From the NCBI GenBank assembly GCA_946894095.1, contig OX335653.1, positions 16,249,001 through 16,313,000 on the forward strand: a DNA stretch of 64,000 nucleotides. Direction: 5' to 3'. Every line of letters starts with the position of its first letter. Position 1 is the first letter of the stretch. The position numbers were made by a program, and so were the translations under genes. The notes under the pieces are model-generated. The model saw only the letters and a program-made list of their open reading frames with translations. It searched no databases and had not been told where the DNA came from. This DNA is from Incurvaria masculella (taxonomy: Eukaryota > Arthropoda > Insecta > Lepidoptera > Incurvariidae). Below, piece by piece: positions 44,259-55,710 of the stretch.

Positions 44259-46460
44259 ATGGAGCAATTAATAAGAAAACGAAAAATAATATTTTGGTAT
44301 CTTGTATATAAGAGTATATTTCGTAAAAAAAAAATATGGGTTCATCCTTACGTCAGTGCCAGATTGTTAAAGGGGGCATTTGCTACAAGTTTTATGGACT
44401 TAAGGGAAGATAACAATAAGTTGTTTAATTACTTCCGAATGTCTGTAAAATCATTTGACGAATTGTTGGTAAAACTGGAAAATGTTATAAAATCTCAAGA
44501 CACAAAATTAAGAGTGGCTATCACCCCCGCTGAAATGTTGGCTATTACTTTAAGGTAAGTGTGTATTCTTGTGATTATTTGAAATATGTACGATTTATTC
44601 CATAATACTTTATTGTTAAATCAATCAACATATTGGGTAAACAGATCATCATTTGAGGAATCCATTGAAGTGATTACGTTTTGTTGATTGGATAGAGAAT
44701 TCGAAGTATCATCGGCCACATAGGTGTCAGCAGCCATATAAGTCTCAGGAGTCGCAAGAGTGTCGGCAGTTTGGGGGCTCAAAACAGCACTTGTACCAGG
44801 GGATGGCGCAAAATCTTGTCGTTGTGTAGAAGATTTCTTGATAATAACTTCTCTTGCAGGCGCACCATTTGGGTTCAAATTTGTAAGATTAAGAACTGGA
44901 TTGTTAATCGGTTGCACGTGCATCTGAGGTGGGGTAAACAATTGAGTAGAAGTTGAAGGAGCACTTTGTGGATAATGTACAATGTACTCTTTTCTTATCG
45001 GAAATTCAACGTTTGGACTCCAACTATAAATTGGTTGTTCTGAAATGCTTGTAGAATTTGATGTTATCTTGTTTCTGATGCTCTTCATTGAATTTAGTAC
45101 CTCACTCCTGAATTCTAATTTCTGATCAACTGAAAAAGTCTTTAGAGTTGGCAATAAGGACTTGAAGAAGTGCAAGTCGTCACTGCTTTCTGCATTATCT
45201 GATTTTACTGGCAGATAATTTTGTATTGGTGTGTTTATATAATCGATTAGACAATTTTCCAACGTTTTTTTTTTCTTGGGGTAGCCAATGTTTTTTTCTG
45301 CGGGCGGTTCAGTATCACCATTCCGCCTTTTTTCAGCAGTCGTATCAGCAGTTATTTTTCGTTCAGTTGCAGGCAGAGATGACTGAGTGGTTTGACTCTG
45401 TGCAACCTGAAGCAGGAAACACATTTGGTTGCCATATATGTAAGGGCGATAGCCTCCTGCCGCTTGTCCAGATTTAGGTTTCTTCTTTAAATTTCTCAAA
45501 TAATTATCTTTCAGATTTTTCCATTTCATCATAACCTTTGACCCTGAAATAAAATTGTACATTCATTACAGGTACTTGGGAAGCGGATGCAATCTGGTGG
45601 ATATACACTATTCCTACAGAGTTGGGCATTCAACAGCTAGCAAAATCGTCAGAAAAGTGTGTAAAGCGATTTGGAATGTTCTTAAAGAAGAATGTCTAGC
45701 CCAGCCTACAGAAGAATCGTGGCTGGACATAGCTGCCCATTTTTTTAAATACGCCAATTTTCCAAATTGTATTGGTGCGATAGACGGAAAGCACATACGC
45801 ATTGTAAAACCTATTAATGGCGGCTCTCTATTTTTTAATTATAAACAGTATAACTCAATTGTTTTGCTAGCAGTAGCGGATTCTAATTATAGATTCATTT
45901 ACATAGATGTTGGCTCTTTTGGAAAGGAATCTGACAGCACGATATTTAAAAAGTCAAGTTTATGGAATCGTATGATTAATAATTCTTTGAATATTCCACG
46001 ATCAAGGCCTTTGCATGGTACAGTGAGACCAAATATGCCATATGCTTTTATTGGAGATGAAGCTTTCGGTTTACACAAACACGTACTTCGTCCATTTGCC
46101 GGAAAATTTTTATCACATACAAAAAGGATTTTTAACTATAGATTGAGTCGAGCTCGAAGATATATCGAGTGCAGCTTCGGAATTCTCTCTAACAAATGGC
46201 GCATTTTTCATAAACCTATTAATGTTAATTTAGACTTATGCACCGACATTGTTAAGTCATGTTGCATACTGCACAATTATGTACGAACTCGCGATGGTTA
46301 CAATTTTGAAGATACTTTGCACATTGAAGGTTTGGAAGATATTCATGTAATGGATGACCACGTGCTTGGTGGAGTAAATGTAAATCAAAACAGAAACGTT
46401 TGGGCAGAGTATTTTGTGTCTAACATAGGACAAGTTCCATGGCAAAATCAGAGAGTATAA
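44259..46460 (+). CDS. PIF/Harbinger DDE transposase, two exons (44259-44554, 45572-46460)
   Basis: Exon 1 runs from ATG 44259 to AAG|GTAAGT. Exon 2 starts after ATTCATTACAG at 45571, and the phase matches to give LRYLGSG, a 394-residue protein. The DDE_Tnp_4 core shows IGAIDGKHIRI (first D), VGSFGKESDSTIF (second D) and RRYIECSFGILSNKWRI (E), with FIGDEAFGL between. It cuts and pastes the element together with the MADF protein. No frame break was found. The intron contains the opposite-strand gene's second exon. Confidence 0.92.
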
Positions 46461-46760
46461 CTTAGCGTGCAACTAATTACGGATTTGTTTATTTAGACTA
46501 AATTTTCAAAATGCACCAGTCATTGTGTTTAACTTTAATAATAAAATTAGGCGTAGAAAATATAGGGATAGAAACATACCTAATTCCGATTTCTCCTTCT
46601 CTGTCTTCATCTGGAAATTATCAAATATATTTGCGCATATTTGAAGCCATGCTGCTCTTTTCTTTACCCTGTCCTTATAATCACTGTGACCTAAGTCCCA
46701 AAGAACAGGATAATTTCTCACTTCAAAGATAAAGTTCTCCACGTCAATTTCGTCTTCCAT
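44621..46760 (-). CDS. PIF/Harbinger MADF (Myb-like) DNA-binding protein, two exons (46760-46580, 45543-44621)
   Basis: Starts MEDEIDVENFIFEVRNYPVL at 46760. The first exon ends in AAATCGGAATTAG|GTATG. The second begins after TTTATTTCAG and reads GSKVMMKWKNLKDNYLRNLK, so the MADF domain is split by the intron in matching phase; total 367 residues. The C-terminal half is Ser/Thr/Gln-rich with a basic patch (KKKKTLEN). In this superfamily the protein brings the transposase to the element ends and the nucleus. It is convergent to and overlaps the intron of the transposase gene. Confidence 0.9.
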
Positions 46761-47027
46761 GCTAACGCGCGACAACACGACGCAGGTGTGAACAGCGCAG
46801 TAGCCACGCGTGCACTGGTTCACCGCATGCCAACGCGCACTGCCACGCGGTGAGCCCGGCAACGCGCGTTGTCAAAGTGACGCGGGACATCTCGCGGCGT
46901 CGCGCGTCACTTCATCGCAGATGTGTACTATGCCACTGCGTTCAGTACTTGCGTGCGGTTTGCCTCACCGCGCGTTAAAGTGAAGCGCGACGACGCGCGA
47001 CGAAATGACGCAAATGTGCAGCGGGCC

Positions 47028-48000
47028 TAAAGAAGATGTTTTGCACCCATCGTTTCAAATTGACGTATCTGATTTATTAGTTCAACCATTTACTGAGGCA
47101 TTTAAAGAAAAATTGAATTTTAGAAAGGGAGATTATGATAAAATTAAATGCTTTTTAGATAACGTTGATTGGAGTGTTTTATTACAGTTGGAAACAGTAG
47201 ATTTGGCTACAAACTTTTTTTACGGAATTATATATGAAACTTTTGCCAAATACATACCTTGTTATAGACAAAGACAAAAACAAATTTTCCCTGTATGGTA
47301 TACCAAAGCTCTGATAAAACTGATTAAAAGTAAATCGCGCATGCATCGTCGCTGGAAAAGGTTTAAAAATCCAAGAGACTATGATGAATTTAACCTATTA
47401 AGGCATAGATATCACAAAATGCAGAGAGATTGTTACGGCAATTACATTCAGAATATACAAAACTCTATTCAAAGCGACCCCAAAAAATTGTGGTCTTATA
47501 TTAAAACAAAAAAAGGAACGTCTAACTACCCTCAATCTTTTTCTCTAGGCCAACACAATATTACCGATCAAAAATGTATCTGCGATGGTTTCAGTGACTT
47601 CTTTCGAAGCGTATTTCAGCAGCCACTAGATGATTATGAGAACTTTTTAGGAATTCCGACTTAGCACCTTTATACAGGACACATTCATACAATTGACATA
47701 CAACCACAAAATATTCAAAGGCTTCTAAACAATGTAGATATCAATAAAGGTCCGGGCAGCGATGGAGTTTCTCCAATATATATTAAACATTGTGCTTCTT
47801 CACTAATATACCCACTATTTATAATTTTTAAGCGTTCAATACATGAAGGCGTTTTCCCTACGTTATGGAAGCAGGCGCATATAACTCCGATCCATAAGAA
47901 AGGCAAGAAAACTAAAATCGAAAACTATAGGGGAATCTCAATCTTAAATATTTTTAGTAAACTTTTTGAGAAATATGTCTATGATGCCATATATTTAACA
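47028..48000 (+). pseudogene. LINE ORF2 continued: linker and start of reverse transcriptase
   Basis: From KEDVLHPSFQIDVSDLL to FFRSVFQQPLDDYENF, then a stop at 47662-47664 followed by the next blocks (NKGPGSDGVSPIYIK; WKQAHITPIHKKGKKT; NYRGISILNIFSKLFEK) in another frame. Ends at about 48000 where a minus-strand LINE is inserted. Confidence 0.85.
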
Positions 48001-50030
48001 ATATATATAATAATAATAATAATAAATAATAATAATAAAATCTTTTAATTCAGATGCAAGATCCATATAAATTACAGTAAATTAAATTAAACAAACATTC
48101 AGAAGGTGCGTCAACTGTTACCTGAAGACACTTTACGGCTCCAGAAAGTATAAAAAGGACAAGTCATATCCGTGGCTACACCGGCGACTAGAGAGTTTCG
48201 TGATTTTAGTATCCTTGCACTGAAACTCCCAATCGACTTACGGTGTAGCGCATAGAAATCGTCCACTCTGTGCTCCGCAAACATACCTGAGGCGCTGCAC
48301 CAGGGAGGCAGACGCAGCAGTGCTCGGAAGGCGTTGTTATATTGTACTCGAAGTGCGTTGTATGCACGCGCTGTATAATTTGTCCAAAGTTGACCGGTAT
48401 ACAGCGACTGACAGAAGCTTTTAAACAACGTCACTTTTACGTCCAACGAGCACAACACAAACCTACGGGCCAGCATGTTGGCTTTGACCGAGATAGATCT
48501 CCGCTCTCTCTCCATATCGGCATCGTCCTTCATGTCCCCCGTGACAATGTGGCCCAGGTAACGGAAGCGGTCTACCACCCTGATAGCAGCGCCATTCAGG
48601 TATACTGGCGGAACATGACTCGGACCCTTGCCCGACCTGAACACCACTATCTCAGTCTTTTTTATATTGTAAATAAGGCCATGCCTATCTGCGTAAGCTT
48701 CACATGTTGCGACCAATTTTCTGAGACCTTTGATCGAGGGGCTGAGCAGGACCATGTCGTCCGCATAACTGATATTGTTGCAACACCTCCCAGCAACATG
48801 ACAGCCGATCCTGGTCCTGTTCAGCTCCCCGATCAGGTCATTCACATACAGATTAAATAACGCAGGTGATGTCAGTCCTCCTTGTCTCACGCCACACGCC
48901 ATGGTGTACTCAGTTGAGTAAGTATTACCCCACCGAACCGAGTTGACCTGATGTGTGTACCAGTGTCTGTACAGGTTAATAATATCTTTAGGTATAGTCG
49001 TCTTAAGCATTTTGTCCCAGAGTGGGTTATACTGAACGCGATCGAAGGCCTTGCTGAGATCTAAAAAACAGCCATATACTGACGTTGATCGCTTCACATA
49101 GTACTGGGCACAATGCTTAAGAGTAACAATGGCCATGTCAGTGGAAGTTTGCGGACAGAACCCAAACTGTGCCTCCTCAATGTGCATGCTATCCATCATG
49201 ATCGGTTGCGTTAGGCGTTCCAGAATCTTACTAATCACCGGAGCCAGAGATATAGGCCGGTAATTGTTAACATCAGCATTGTCTCCAGGTGTATTCTTGA
49301 TTAAAGGAACAACTGTGGTCTTCATAAGCGAAGATGGAAGATACCTATGAGCAATGCAGATGTTGAACAAATCGGTTAAAAGACGATACAGCTCTGGCCC
49401 AGCATGCTGAATGTGTTCGATAGATAGTGCGTCGTGGCCAGGAGACTTCCCACGGCTCATGCCCTTCACCGCAGCCCGAACGCAATGTTCGGTGAAGTGC
49501 ACGGTCCGCGAGCCGTCGTCATCTCCGGCATGTACACGTGCGACAGCAGCGTCGCCGGTTCCGGCTCCGCAGCTGTCGCTCCTGTCTTGGACTGTAAAAG
49601 GACATCGAAATCGTTCGGCAATTACTTTGGGCTCCGAAACCCGATTCACACTGAGCGGCAGGGTTGGCTTGGAGCTTAGAGTCTTTGTTGATTGCCAAAA
49701 TTTTGCAAAGTTTTTATCCATCCTGTGCTTTGTTAAAATGTTCATTTTTATTCGTTCTTGATTTTTCTGACACCATTTAAGTGCAGTTTTAAATGTCCTA
49801 CGAGAATTACACATATCATTGTAGATATTTCCTTCCTTAGGTTTACCTGAAATGAGCCACGCCTGGAACTTTAGCCTGGCATTTTGGTGGCTCTCTCTGA
49901 CATATAAGTTCCATCCTGCCAGCTGTTTGCCTCCCCTGCCGCCCCGTTCACTGGAGCCGAAGCTCATCATGGCTCCGTCTTGCAATATATTTACAATCAT
50001 ATTATATGACTTATCAATAGTGTCACAATG
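48001..50030 (-). mobile_element. 5'-truncated LINE, minus orientation, inserted in the larger LINE
   Basis: The 3' end on the plus strand is a run of TAATAATAATAATAA units at about 48008-48042 (its tail). One open frame (50000-48111) carries the reverse transcriptase; the endonuclease is missing. Flanks ATATATTTAACA and ATATATTTACAA are similar and may be a diverged target duplication. Confidence 0.8.
48111..50000 (-). CDS. Reverse transcriptase of the truncated LINE
   Basis: 629 codons without interruption; the first few residues come from flanking DNA. Blocks: GMSRGKSPGHDALSIEHIQH, NNYRPISLAPVISKILERL, EAQFGFCPQTSTDMAI, GCFLDLSKAFDRVQY, CGVRQGGLTSPALFNLYVND and ISYADDMVLLSPS. The C-terminal part RYLGHIVTGD and a domain with repeated basic/aromatic residues follow. 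The intact core suggests a recent insertion. Confidence 0.85.
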   Translation of the reverse strand: MIVNILQDGAMMSFGSSERGGRGGKQLAGWNLYVRESHQNARLKFQAWLISGKPKEGNIYNDMCNSRRTFKTALKWCQKNQERIKMNILTKHRMDKNFAKFWQSTKTLSSKPTLPLSVNRVSEPKVIAERFRCPFTVQDRSDSCGAGTGDAAVARVHAGDDDGSRTVHFTEHCVRAAVKGMSRGKSPGHDALSIEHIQHAGPELYRLLTDLFNICIAHRYLPSSLMKTTVVPLIKNTPGDNADVNNYRPISLAPVISKILERLTQPIMMDSMHIEEAQFGFCPQTSTDMAIVTLKHCAQYYVKRSTSVYGCFLDLSKAFDRVQYNPLWDKMLKTTIPKDIINLYRHWYTHQVNSVRWGNTYSTEYTMACGVRQGGLTSPALFNLYVNDLIGELNRTRIGCHVAGRCCNNISYADDMVLLSPSIKGLRKLVATCEAYADRHGLIYNIKKTEIVVFRSGKGPSHVPPVYLNGAAIRVVDRFRYLGHIVTGDMKDDADMERERRSISVKANMLARRFVLCSLDVKVTLFKSFCQSLYTGQLWTNYTARAYNALRVQYNNAFRALLRLPPWCSASGMFAEHRVDDFYALHRKSIGSFSARILKSRNSLVAGVATDMTCPFYTFWSRKVSSGNS

Positions 50031-50033
50031 ACT

Positions 50034-51267
50034 AGAATTATCACAGAATATATCAGAAGCTCAGCATGGATTCCTGAAAGGCAGATCGACCACCACAAAT
50101 CTAGCACAATACACTCAGTATATATTAAAAAACATGGAAAGAGGCGGTCAGGTTGATGTCATCTACACGGATTTCGAAAAAGCTTTCGATCGTGTAGATC
50201 ACATCATCCTGACACACAAACTTAAACATCTTGGTATACACGGGGACCTGCTTCGGTGGGTGGTCTCATACCTTTCGAATAGGTCACAGGCTGTGGTCAT
50301 GGGAGGCTTTAGATCGAACTTTGTTGATATACCATCCGGTGTACCTCAAGGTTCTCTTCTGGGCCCATTGTTTTACAATGCTTACCTCTTTGACATTGGT
50401 CTATCACTTAAATTTTCTGAACACTCTATGTATGCCGATGACAAAAAGGTAATCAAAGTAATCAAAGACCCTAAAGACTGTGAACAGCTTCAAGAAGATT
50501 TGAATTCACTATCAATATACTATGCACTAAACAGAATTAACGTCAATATTAATAAGTGTCAACAAATTTCATTTACTCGGAGTCAAAACCCTATAATACT
50601 CAATTACACAATACAAACTGTCCCTATATCTAAAGTCAATACAGTCAAAGACCTAGGGATCCTTCTAGATTCAAAACTATCTTTTACAGAAAATTTAGAT
50701 GCAGTTACTACCAAGGCATACAAAAACCTCGGATTTGTGATGAGAATAGGTAAGCCTTTTTCAAACATTGAATGTCTAAAAGTGATGTTTTTTGCGGACG
50801 TTCGTAGTGTTCTTGAGTATGGCTCATGTATATGGTCCACTCAATATACAACTCATAAATCGCAAATTGAACGTCTGGAAAGTAAATTCGTGAAATTCCT
50901 AAATTTTAAATGCAAAGTTAAGTTCGATTCTTATTTAAATAGCTGCAATCATTATAATATTTTAACATTAGAAGAAAGAAGGTTAGTTCTGGATATGGCA
51001 TTTTTATATGACTTAGTAAACAGTCGAGTGGACTGCCCGGAACTTGTTGGAGAGATTGGTTACAATGCACCAGCACGGCGCACACGGCACACTCAACTGT
51101 TTTATATACCGTTACATCGGACAAATTACACTCACAACTCAGTATGCACACGGATCGTTAACACCTATAATAACATGTTCAACAATGTAGACCCTTTGTC
51201 AACGACAAAAATAACGTTCAAAAACAATATTAAGGCCAAAATACTAGAAAAGAGACTCATGCCATAA
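50034..51267 (+). pseudogene. LINE ORF2, C-terminal part: reverse transcriptase core
   Basis: SEAQHGFLKGRSTTTNLAQY, VDVIYTDFEKAFDRVDHIIL, IPSGVPQGSLLGPLFYNAYL and SMYADDKKVIK, then VKDLGILLDSKLSF and a C-terminal tail, ending TAA at 51267. Open from at least 50134. Completes the ORF2 that starts at 43277. Confidence 0.88.
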
Positions 51268-51625
51268 AATAAATTTGGAGGTTCATGTACCTTTTGTTTT
51301 ACCATTAATCCTATAGAACTAGTGCTAATAATTCACATAAAAACTCATCCACACACCCTCCCTCATCAACACGCACACACACACCCTCTCATCCTCTTTC
51401 ACCTACACACATACGCATACACACCCTTGCATACACTACTCACATGCACCCTATACCCTTACTCCCCCGCAAATTAGTATTAGATCAAATGCACAAAGAT
51501 TAAATAACACGAACTATAAAATATCTACATAACATTATAATAATTAAGTGGAAATCTATAATTGGCTTGTATTTTAGTATAAGATTTTCTGTTAACATGT
51601 TTGTCAATATAAGCTGTTGATTTCC

Positions 51626-51655
<30 letters not shown>

Positions 51656-51656
<1 letters not shown>

Positions 51657-52365
51657 ACATCAACGTAAGATTAAACACGTCACTTTGTATGGACAGTTTG
51701 GAAGGAACTCTACGCCGTTCACTAAAAGTGAGGTGTTTGAACATTGATTAACTTAGGGCCGAGTGCACGAAAGCACAAAAAATCAAAAACAACGTCCACG
51801 TATGATTAAACACGTCACTTTATATCGACTGTATGGAAGCAACTCCGTGCGGTTCACTTAAAGTGACGTGTTTGAACATTGATTAACTCCCCCGTCTCTT
51901 CGTGCAATCGGGGCTAAGTCATCTCTTCGTGCAATCGGGGCTAAGTCATCTCTTCGTGCAATCAGGGCTAAGTATCATGTTTGATAAACGGTATCTTTTA
52001 TAAAAAAATCCGAAGTTCTCGCCCGATACCGACGTACCCCTAGGTAGATCGATGTTGGATTAGCCCCGGTTGCACGAAGAGACGGTCGAGTTAATCAATG
52101 TTCAAACACGTCACTTTTAGTGATCCGGATAGAGTTCCTTCCATACTGTCCACACAAAGTGACGTGTTTGATCAGATTTTTTGTCTATTCGTGCACTCGG
52201 CCCTTAGGGCCGAGTGCACGAACTCAAATCAAAATCAACGTCAACGTACGATTAAACACGTCATTTTGTATAGACAGTATGGAAGGAACTCCATGGGGTT
52301 CGCTAAAAGTGACGTGTTTGAACATTGATTAACTGGGCCGTCTCTTCGTGCAATCGGGGCTTAGA
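51656..52365. mobile_element. Cluster of Harbinger-type MITEs, family 1
   Basis: 51656-51755 is the right part of the MITE split by the LINE. A second copy (51756 to about 51915) is inserted near its end, followed by two extra tails (CATCTCTTCGTGCAATC). An inverted copy (about 52063-52203) and a direct copy (52207 to about 52363) sit back to back, sharing the TTA between them; all three outer flanks of this pair are TTA. Ends are GGGCCGAGTGCACGAA and TTCGTGCAATCGGGGC. Confidence 0.8.
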
Positions 52366-52632
52366 CTTTTAAAGTGCGCGCTGTGATTATCTTTTATCTC
52401 TAGGCGTATTCCAAATAAAAGCTTACCTTTGTAAACCTTTCTGATGGATTTTCACAATGCACCATTAAGATTTTATCGAAGTGAAAAACATTGTTTTGCA
52501 TTAAAGCTTACACAACTTATAGTTTAACTTAAAGCCATAACTTAAATTTTGTGTCGGTAGTGATGTTACAAGCTTTATAACTTAAAAAGTTGTCAAATAG
52601 GAAAGTAATTTGAATTTAATTCTTCTTTCGTT
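52366..52632. other. AT-rich spacer
   Basis: No feature recognised. Confidence 0.4.
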
Positions 52633-52989
52633 CAGAGTGGGCAGTCTGAGTTCTCACCGAAATTGGCGTTTACGGCAAACCGATCGACTGGCGTTTTCTC
52701 CAAACTCCATACAAGTTTTTACTAGATATTCTGTGGTTTTACTTCTTCAAGCTGTCAAAGTCAAACGCGGACTTCCGATTTGTATGAAAACGCGGAGTGG
52801 ACGTAAACGGCAACGTCGACGTATTTACGGCAACGTTGAGTAAGCTGTCAAATCAAGCTCGGACCCGCAAATGTTAGTTCGCTTAACGCCCGCTGCGCGC
52901 GCTCTTCAATTTCTCCATACATTTGAAAACGCCAGTCGATCGGTTTGCCGTAACGCCAATTTAGGTGACAACTTAGACTACCGGCTCTG
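52633..52989 (-). mobile_element. Inverted-repeat element, family 2, copy 2 (357 bp)
   Basis: Inverse of the 35838-36188 copy: starts CAGAGTGGGCAGTCTGAGTT and ends CTTAGACTACCGGCTCTG. The shared interior includes CTTCTTCAAGCTGTCAAAGT and GGCAACGTCGACGTATTTAC. A fragment with GGCGTAAACGCCAATTTAGG lies at 54508-54535. Confidence 0.8.
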
Positions 52990-53169
52990 TTCTTTTTAAA
53001 AATCGATACAATATATTTTTTCATTACGTGTTTCAAACACATAATAATAATAATACAAATAGATGTTTCCCTCGGATCAAATCAGGATGGAGATGTGCTA
53101 GATGGCACTCTACAATTAGCCTCGTCTCGTCAATTTTCTAAAGCTACCAATCTAATAATTTAAAAATTG

Positions 53170-54230
53170 TTTGTAGTTGAATAAAATCAAATCAAATTTT
53201 ATTTTATAAAGGTACAGTAGAAAAACAGTTATGTTCCCTCTTTCCCAAACTAGTGCTTGACTGTATCATGGGAAAGAGGTTGCGCATTAAAAAAATAATA
53301 AACAAATACATGAACATCGATCCGAAGTTGTGATTTGAATGTTATGAAACGCTTTGATTTTGTGTTAGTGTATGTGTATAGGTATTGTGTGTGATGTTGG
53401 GATATGTGTGTAGGGTGATAGGATGCGTGGTGTGGTGTCATGTGGGGGAAGGGAGGGGACTTGTAGAAAAAAGTTGTATATAAAGTCGTTACTAGCTAAC
53501 TATACAGAGTAGATTTTCTGTCTGTTCATAGTTTTGTGCTAGTAGCCACCCATTTATCTGCTGTTTAAAATCGTGCTTGTTAGTCCTAGTAAATTTGTTG
53601 TAAAGTAATATTCTGTTATATATGTACGGGCCAAGAAAGAAACGGACGAAACGAGTTTCAGTTTTTAGGAACTGACATTTGATTTGAGGAACGTGTGAAA
53701 CGAGTTAGTTCGCTTGCTTGGCTAAGAAATGAAAAGTTGCCTTACTGTTAAGAGATTTCTCTCATTGTGTAGATTGTGCGATGGGTATCTGTATGGCTTT
53801 TTTTGCATTACCCTCAGCACAGCTCGTTGAGCTCTTTCTACCTCTAGCATAAGGGTTTTGTCAGCACCGCCCCAAGAAGTAATACAGTACGTGAGTATGG
53901 ACTGGCATAAAGATGTGTAAACTAGCTTCAAGATGGATTGGTCAGAAATGTTGCGAATATTGCGAAAAACATAAAAAGGTTTCCTCACTCTTGATGCCAA
54001 TGTTCTGATATGCACCCGCCAAGAGGTTTTCATCTAGAATGACTCCTAGGTATTTGATCTGCGTAACCTTTTCTAGAGTTTCGCAGAGCACTGAGCGAAG
54101 TTTCTTTGGGTGGCGTTCATGTCGCAAGAGTGAATACACAGGGAGTGTGTTGAGTCAGGTTGAGTTGCCTTTGTTATGCTAAAACTCATGTACTTAGTTT
54201 TATTTGTGTTTAACGTTAGGAGGTTATTGG
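53170..54230 (-). pseudogene. Decayed LINE, 3' part of reverse transcriptase and 3' UTR
   Basis: On the minus strand, KYLGVILDENL near 54035 and RKPFYVFRNIRNISDQSILK, VYTSLCQSILTYCITSWGGA and EVERAQRAVLRVM (54033-53722) are the reverse transcriptase tail in shifted frames. The 3' UTR runs to about 53170. Confidence 0.8.
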
Positions 54231-54645
54231 ATAGCCAGTTTTATTGTAATCATAAAGTAACTTTGTAGAAAACTGTGTTTTGATATTTAATTTAATTACT
54301 TATATCATTTTACTGCTACGTGAACCATATCTGTTTTATTTCGCAATAACACATGAACTCTACAAAAGTTTATGATACTAATCCAACGGATGGATACAAT
54401 TACATAAAAATTACCTCGCCGGACTAGGGTTTTTGGTTAATAAAGGCGCTAAGAACTTTTCATTTTAAAAATATATGTACTCAGTTTCTTATTATTATTA
54501 TTTTATTGGCGTAAACGCCAATTTAGGTGACAACTGGAACTACGAGCTCAGAAAGGCTGATGGTGAGTTGAAAAGAGTAACTAAAGCATCGGAAGCGGGT
54601 TGTTGGAATGGGGTGCAATTGTAATTATCCATCGCTTAGGGTCGA

Positions 54646-55358
54646 GTGCACGACGCCTCGAAAATGTTATCCGTTACTGATTACATTTGACGATGATGTG
54701 ACAGCCAATCGCCCATCATATGAATTTGAGTTGCACGTAACATATTTTCGTCAAAGTTAGCTTGCCAGCCGTCAGACCACAAATAGTCCCTCGAAACAAT
54801 CGGCAAAAATGTTTGCTGTATGGCAACTCTCAGCACCGCCTGAGCTGACATAGTACTGTCCTTTTTCCACAGTATATTATCAGAAAGAGACAGACACAAT
54901 TGTAGCACCATCTAGCGTCAATCATTCGTACTAACAAACAAAACAGTTGCTCTTGGAGCCGCGGGGTGGCGCTACTAGCGCCCAATATGTCGGCTTGCTA
55001 TCAGCTGTTGGTAGCACCATAGATTACATAGATTTGGCGCCGATATTTTTAATCCGTGGAACCGAGTGCCAGGCTAAAAACAAAGCATTGTATTCCATTA
55101 ATGGCGACGTTTGCCTATTATTTAAGGTCCAATAAAACTGCAAAAATGTAAAAATTAGGACTTTTGACACTTTGAATTATTATTTGATCGTGATTTTGAC
55201 GGTGATCAATGGGTCCGGAGTGATTACGATTAGCGGTTAACATCAGCGATCAAAGTAATGTTTAAGTTTCGTGCAACGCAAATTTTGACTGATCAGTGTT
55301 TAATCTTACGTTGACGGTGATGTTGACGTGCAGGACGGTACGTGCAACCGGGGCTTAG
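54646..55358. mobile_element. Longer Harbinger-type MITE with TTA flanks
   Basis: Begins GGGTCGAGTGCACGACG after TTA and ends TACGTGCAACCGGGGC before TTA. The ends match the family 1 MITEs but the interior (713 bp) is different, including a GACGGTGATGTTGACGTGC block. It may be a distinct deletion derivative or a MITE with inserted DNA. Confidence 0.6.
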
Positions 55359-55459
55359 TCTGTACCATGGGGCATGTTCGTCGGACCTGCATAACGCAAT
55401 CCTCCTGTCTTTTCGCGGAACAGGCAGATAACCTAATTCCTATACCCAATAAACCCACT

Positions 55460-55710
55460 TTGTGACTACTGCGAAAAATTTTGCAGTGGTACCAATCCGG
55501 GTGGTCTCAACTCTTCCACAAAACCGGGTACAAGAGAGGTTACATGGCTTTCGAACGATGGAACAACTCGCATTCTTAATAAAATGCACTTATCCAAGTC
55601 AGAATGAGAAATAAAGTGGTGCATAAGAGGGGCGGGGAGCGAGCCCAAGAAATCTGACATGAAAGAAAATCTCCGCGCCCTTGAGCTACGAGCGGTTACG
55701 AGCTGATGGG
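55460..55710 (-). repeat. tRNA-derived SINE, minus orientation
   Basis: Minus strand: CGTAGCTCAAGGGCGCGG (box A) and TTGGGCTCGCTCCCCGCC (box B) head, then ATGCACCACTTTATTTCTCA, GACTTGGATAAGTGCATTTT, ACCACCCGGATTGGTACCAC. A (TTTA)n tract follows at 55727-55748 on the plus strand. Confidence 0.65.

Larger units (their letters stand above)
44122..47027 (+). mobile_element. PIF/Harbinger DNA transposon, 2906 bp, apparently complete
   Basis: Ends GCGCCGATGCACACTTGCG and, inverted, GGCCCGCTGCACATTTGCG are imperfect terminal repeats. TAA flanks both sides (44119-44121 and 47028-47030), the 3-bp duplication of this superfamily. Removing the element and one TAA restores the reading frame of the LINE around it (ALI then KEDVLHP). 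It holds two divergent genes, as autonomous members do: a DDE transposase (plus) and a MADF protein (minus). Confidence 0.95.
41539..51655 (+). mobile_element. LINE with ORF1, APE endonuclease and RT, carrying three later insertions
   Basis: GC-rich 5' leader (41539-42017), ORF1 (42018-42938), ORF2 pieces at 43277-44121, 47028-48000 and 50034-51267, and a 3' UTR ending in (TAAA)n at about 51627-51655. The insertions are a palindromic MITE (43626-43766), a PIF/Harbinger element (44122-47027) and a minus-strand LINE (about 48001-50030). Near-matching 18-19-bp flanks frame the element. Confidence 0.88.

Noticed and set aside
48342..48860. 172-codon plus-strand frame
   Set aside because: Antisense of the reverse transcriptase on the minus strand.
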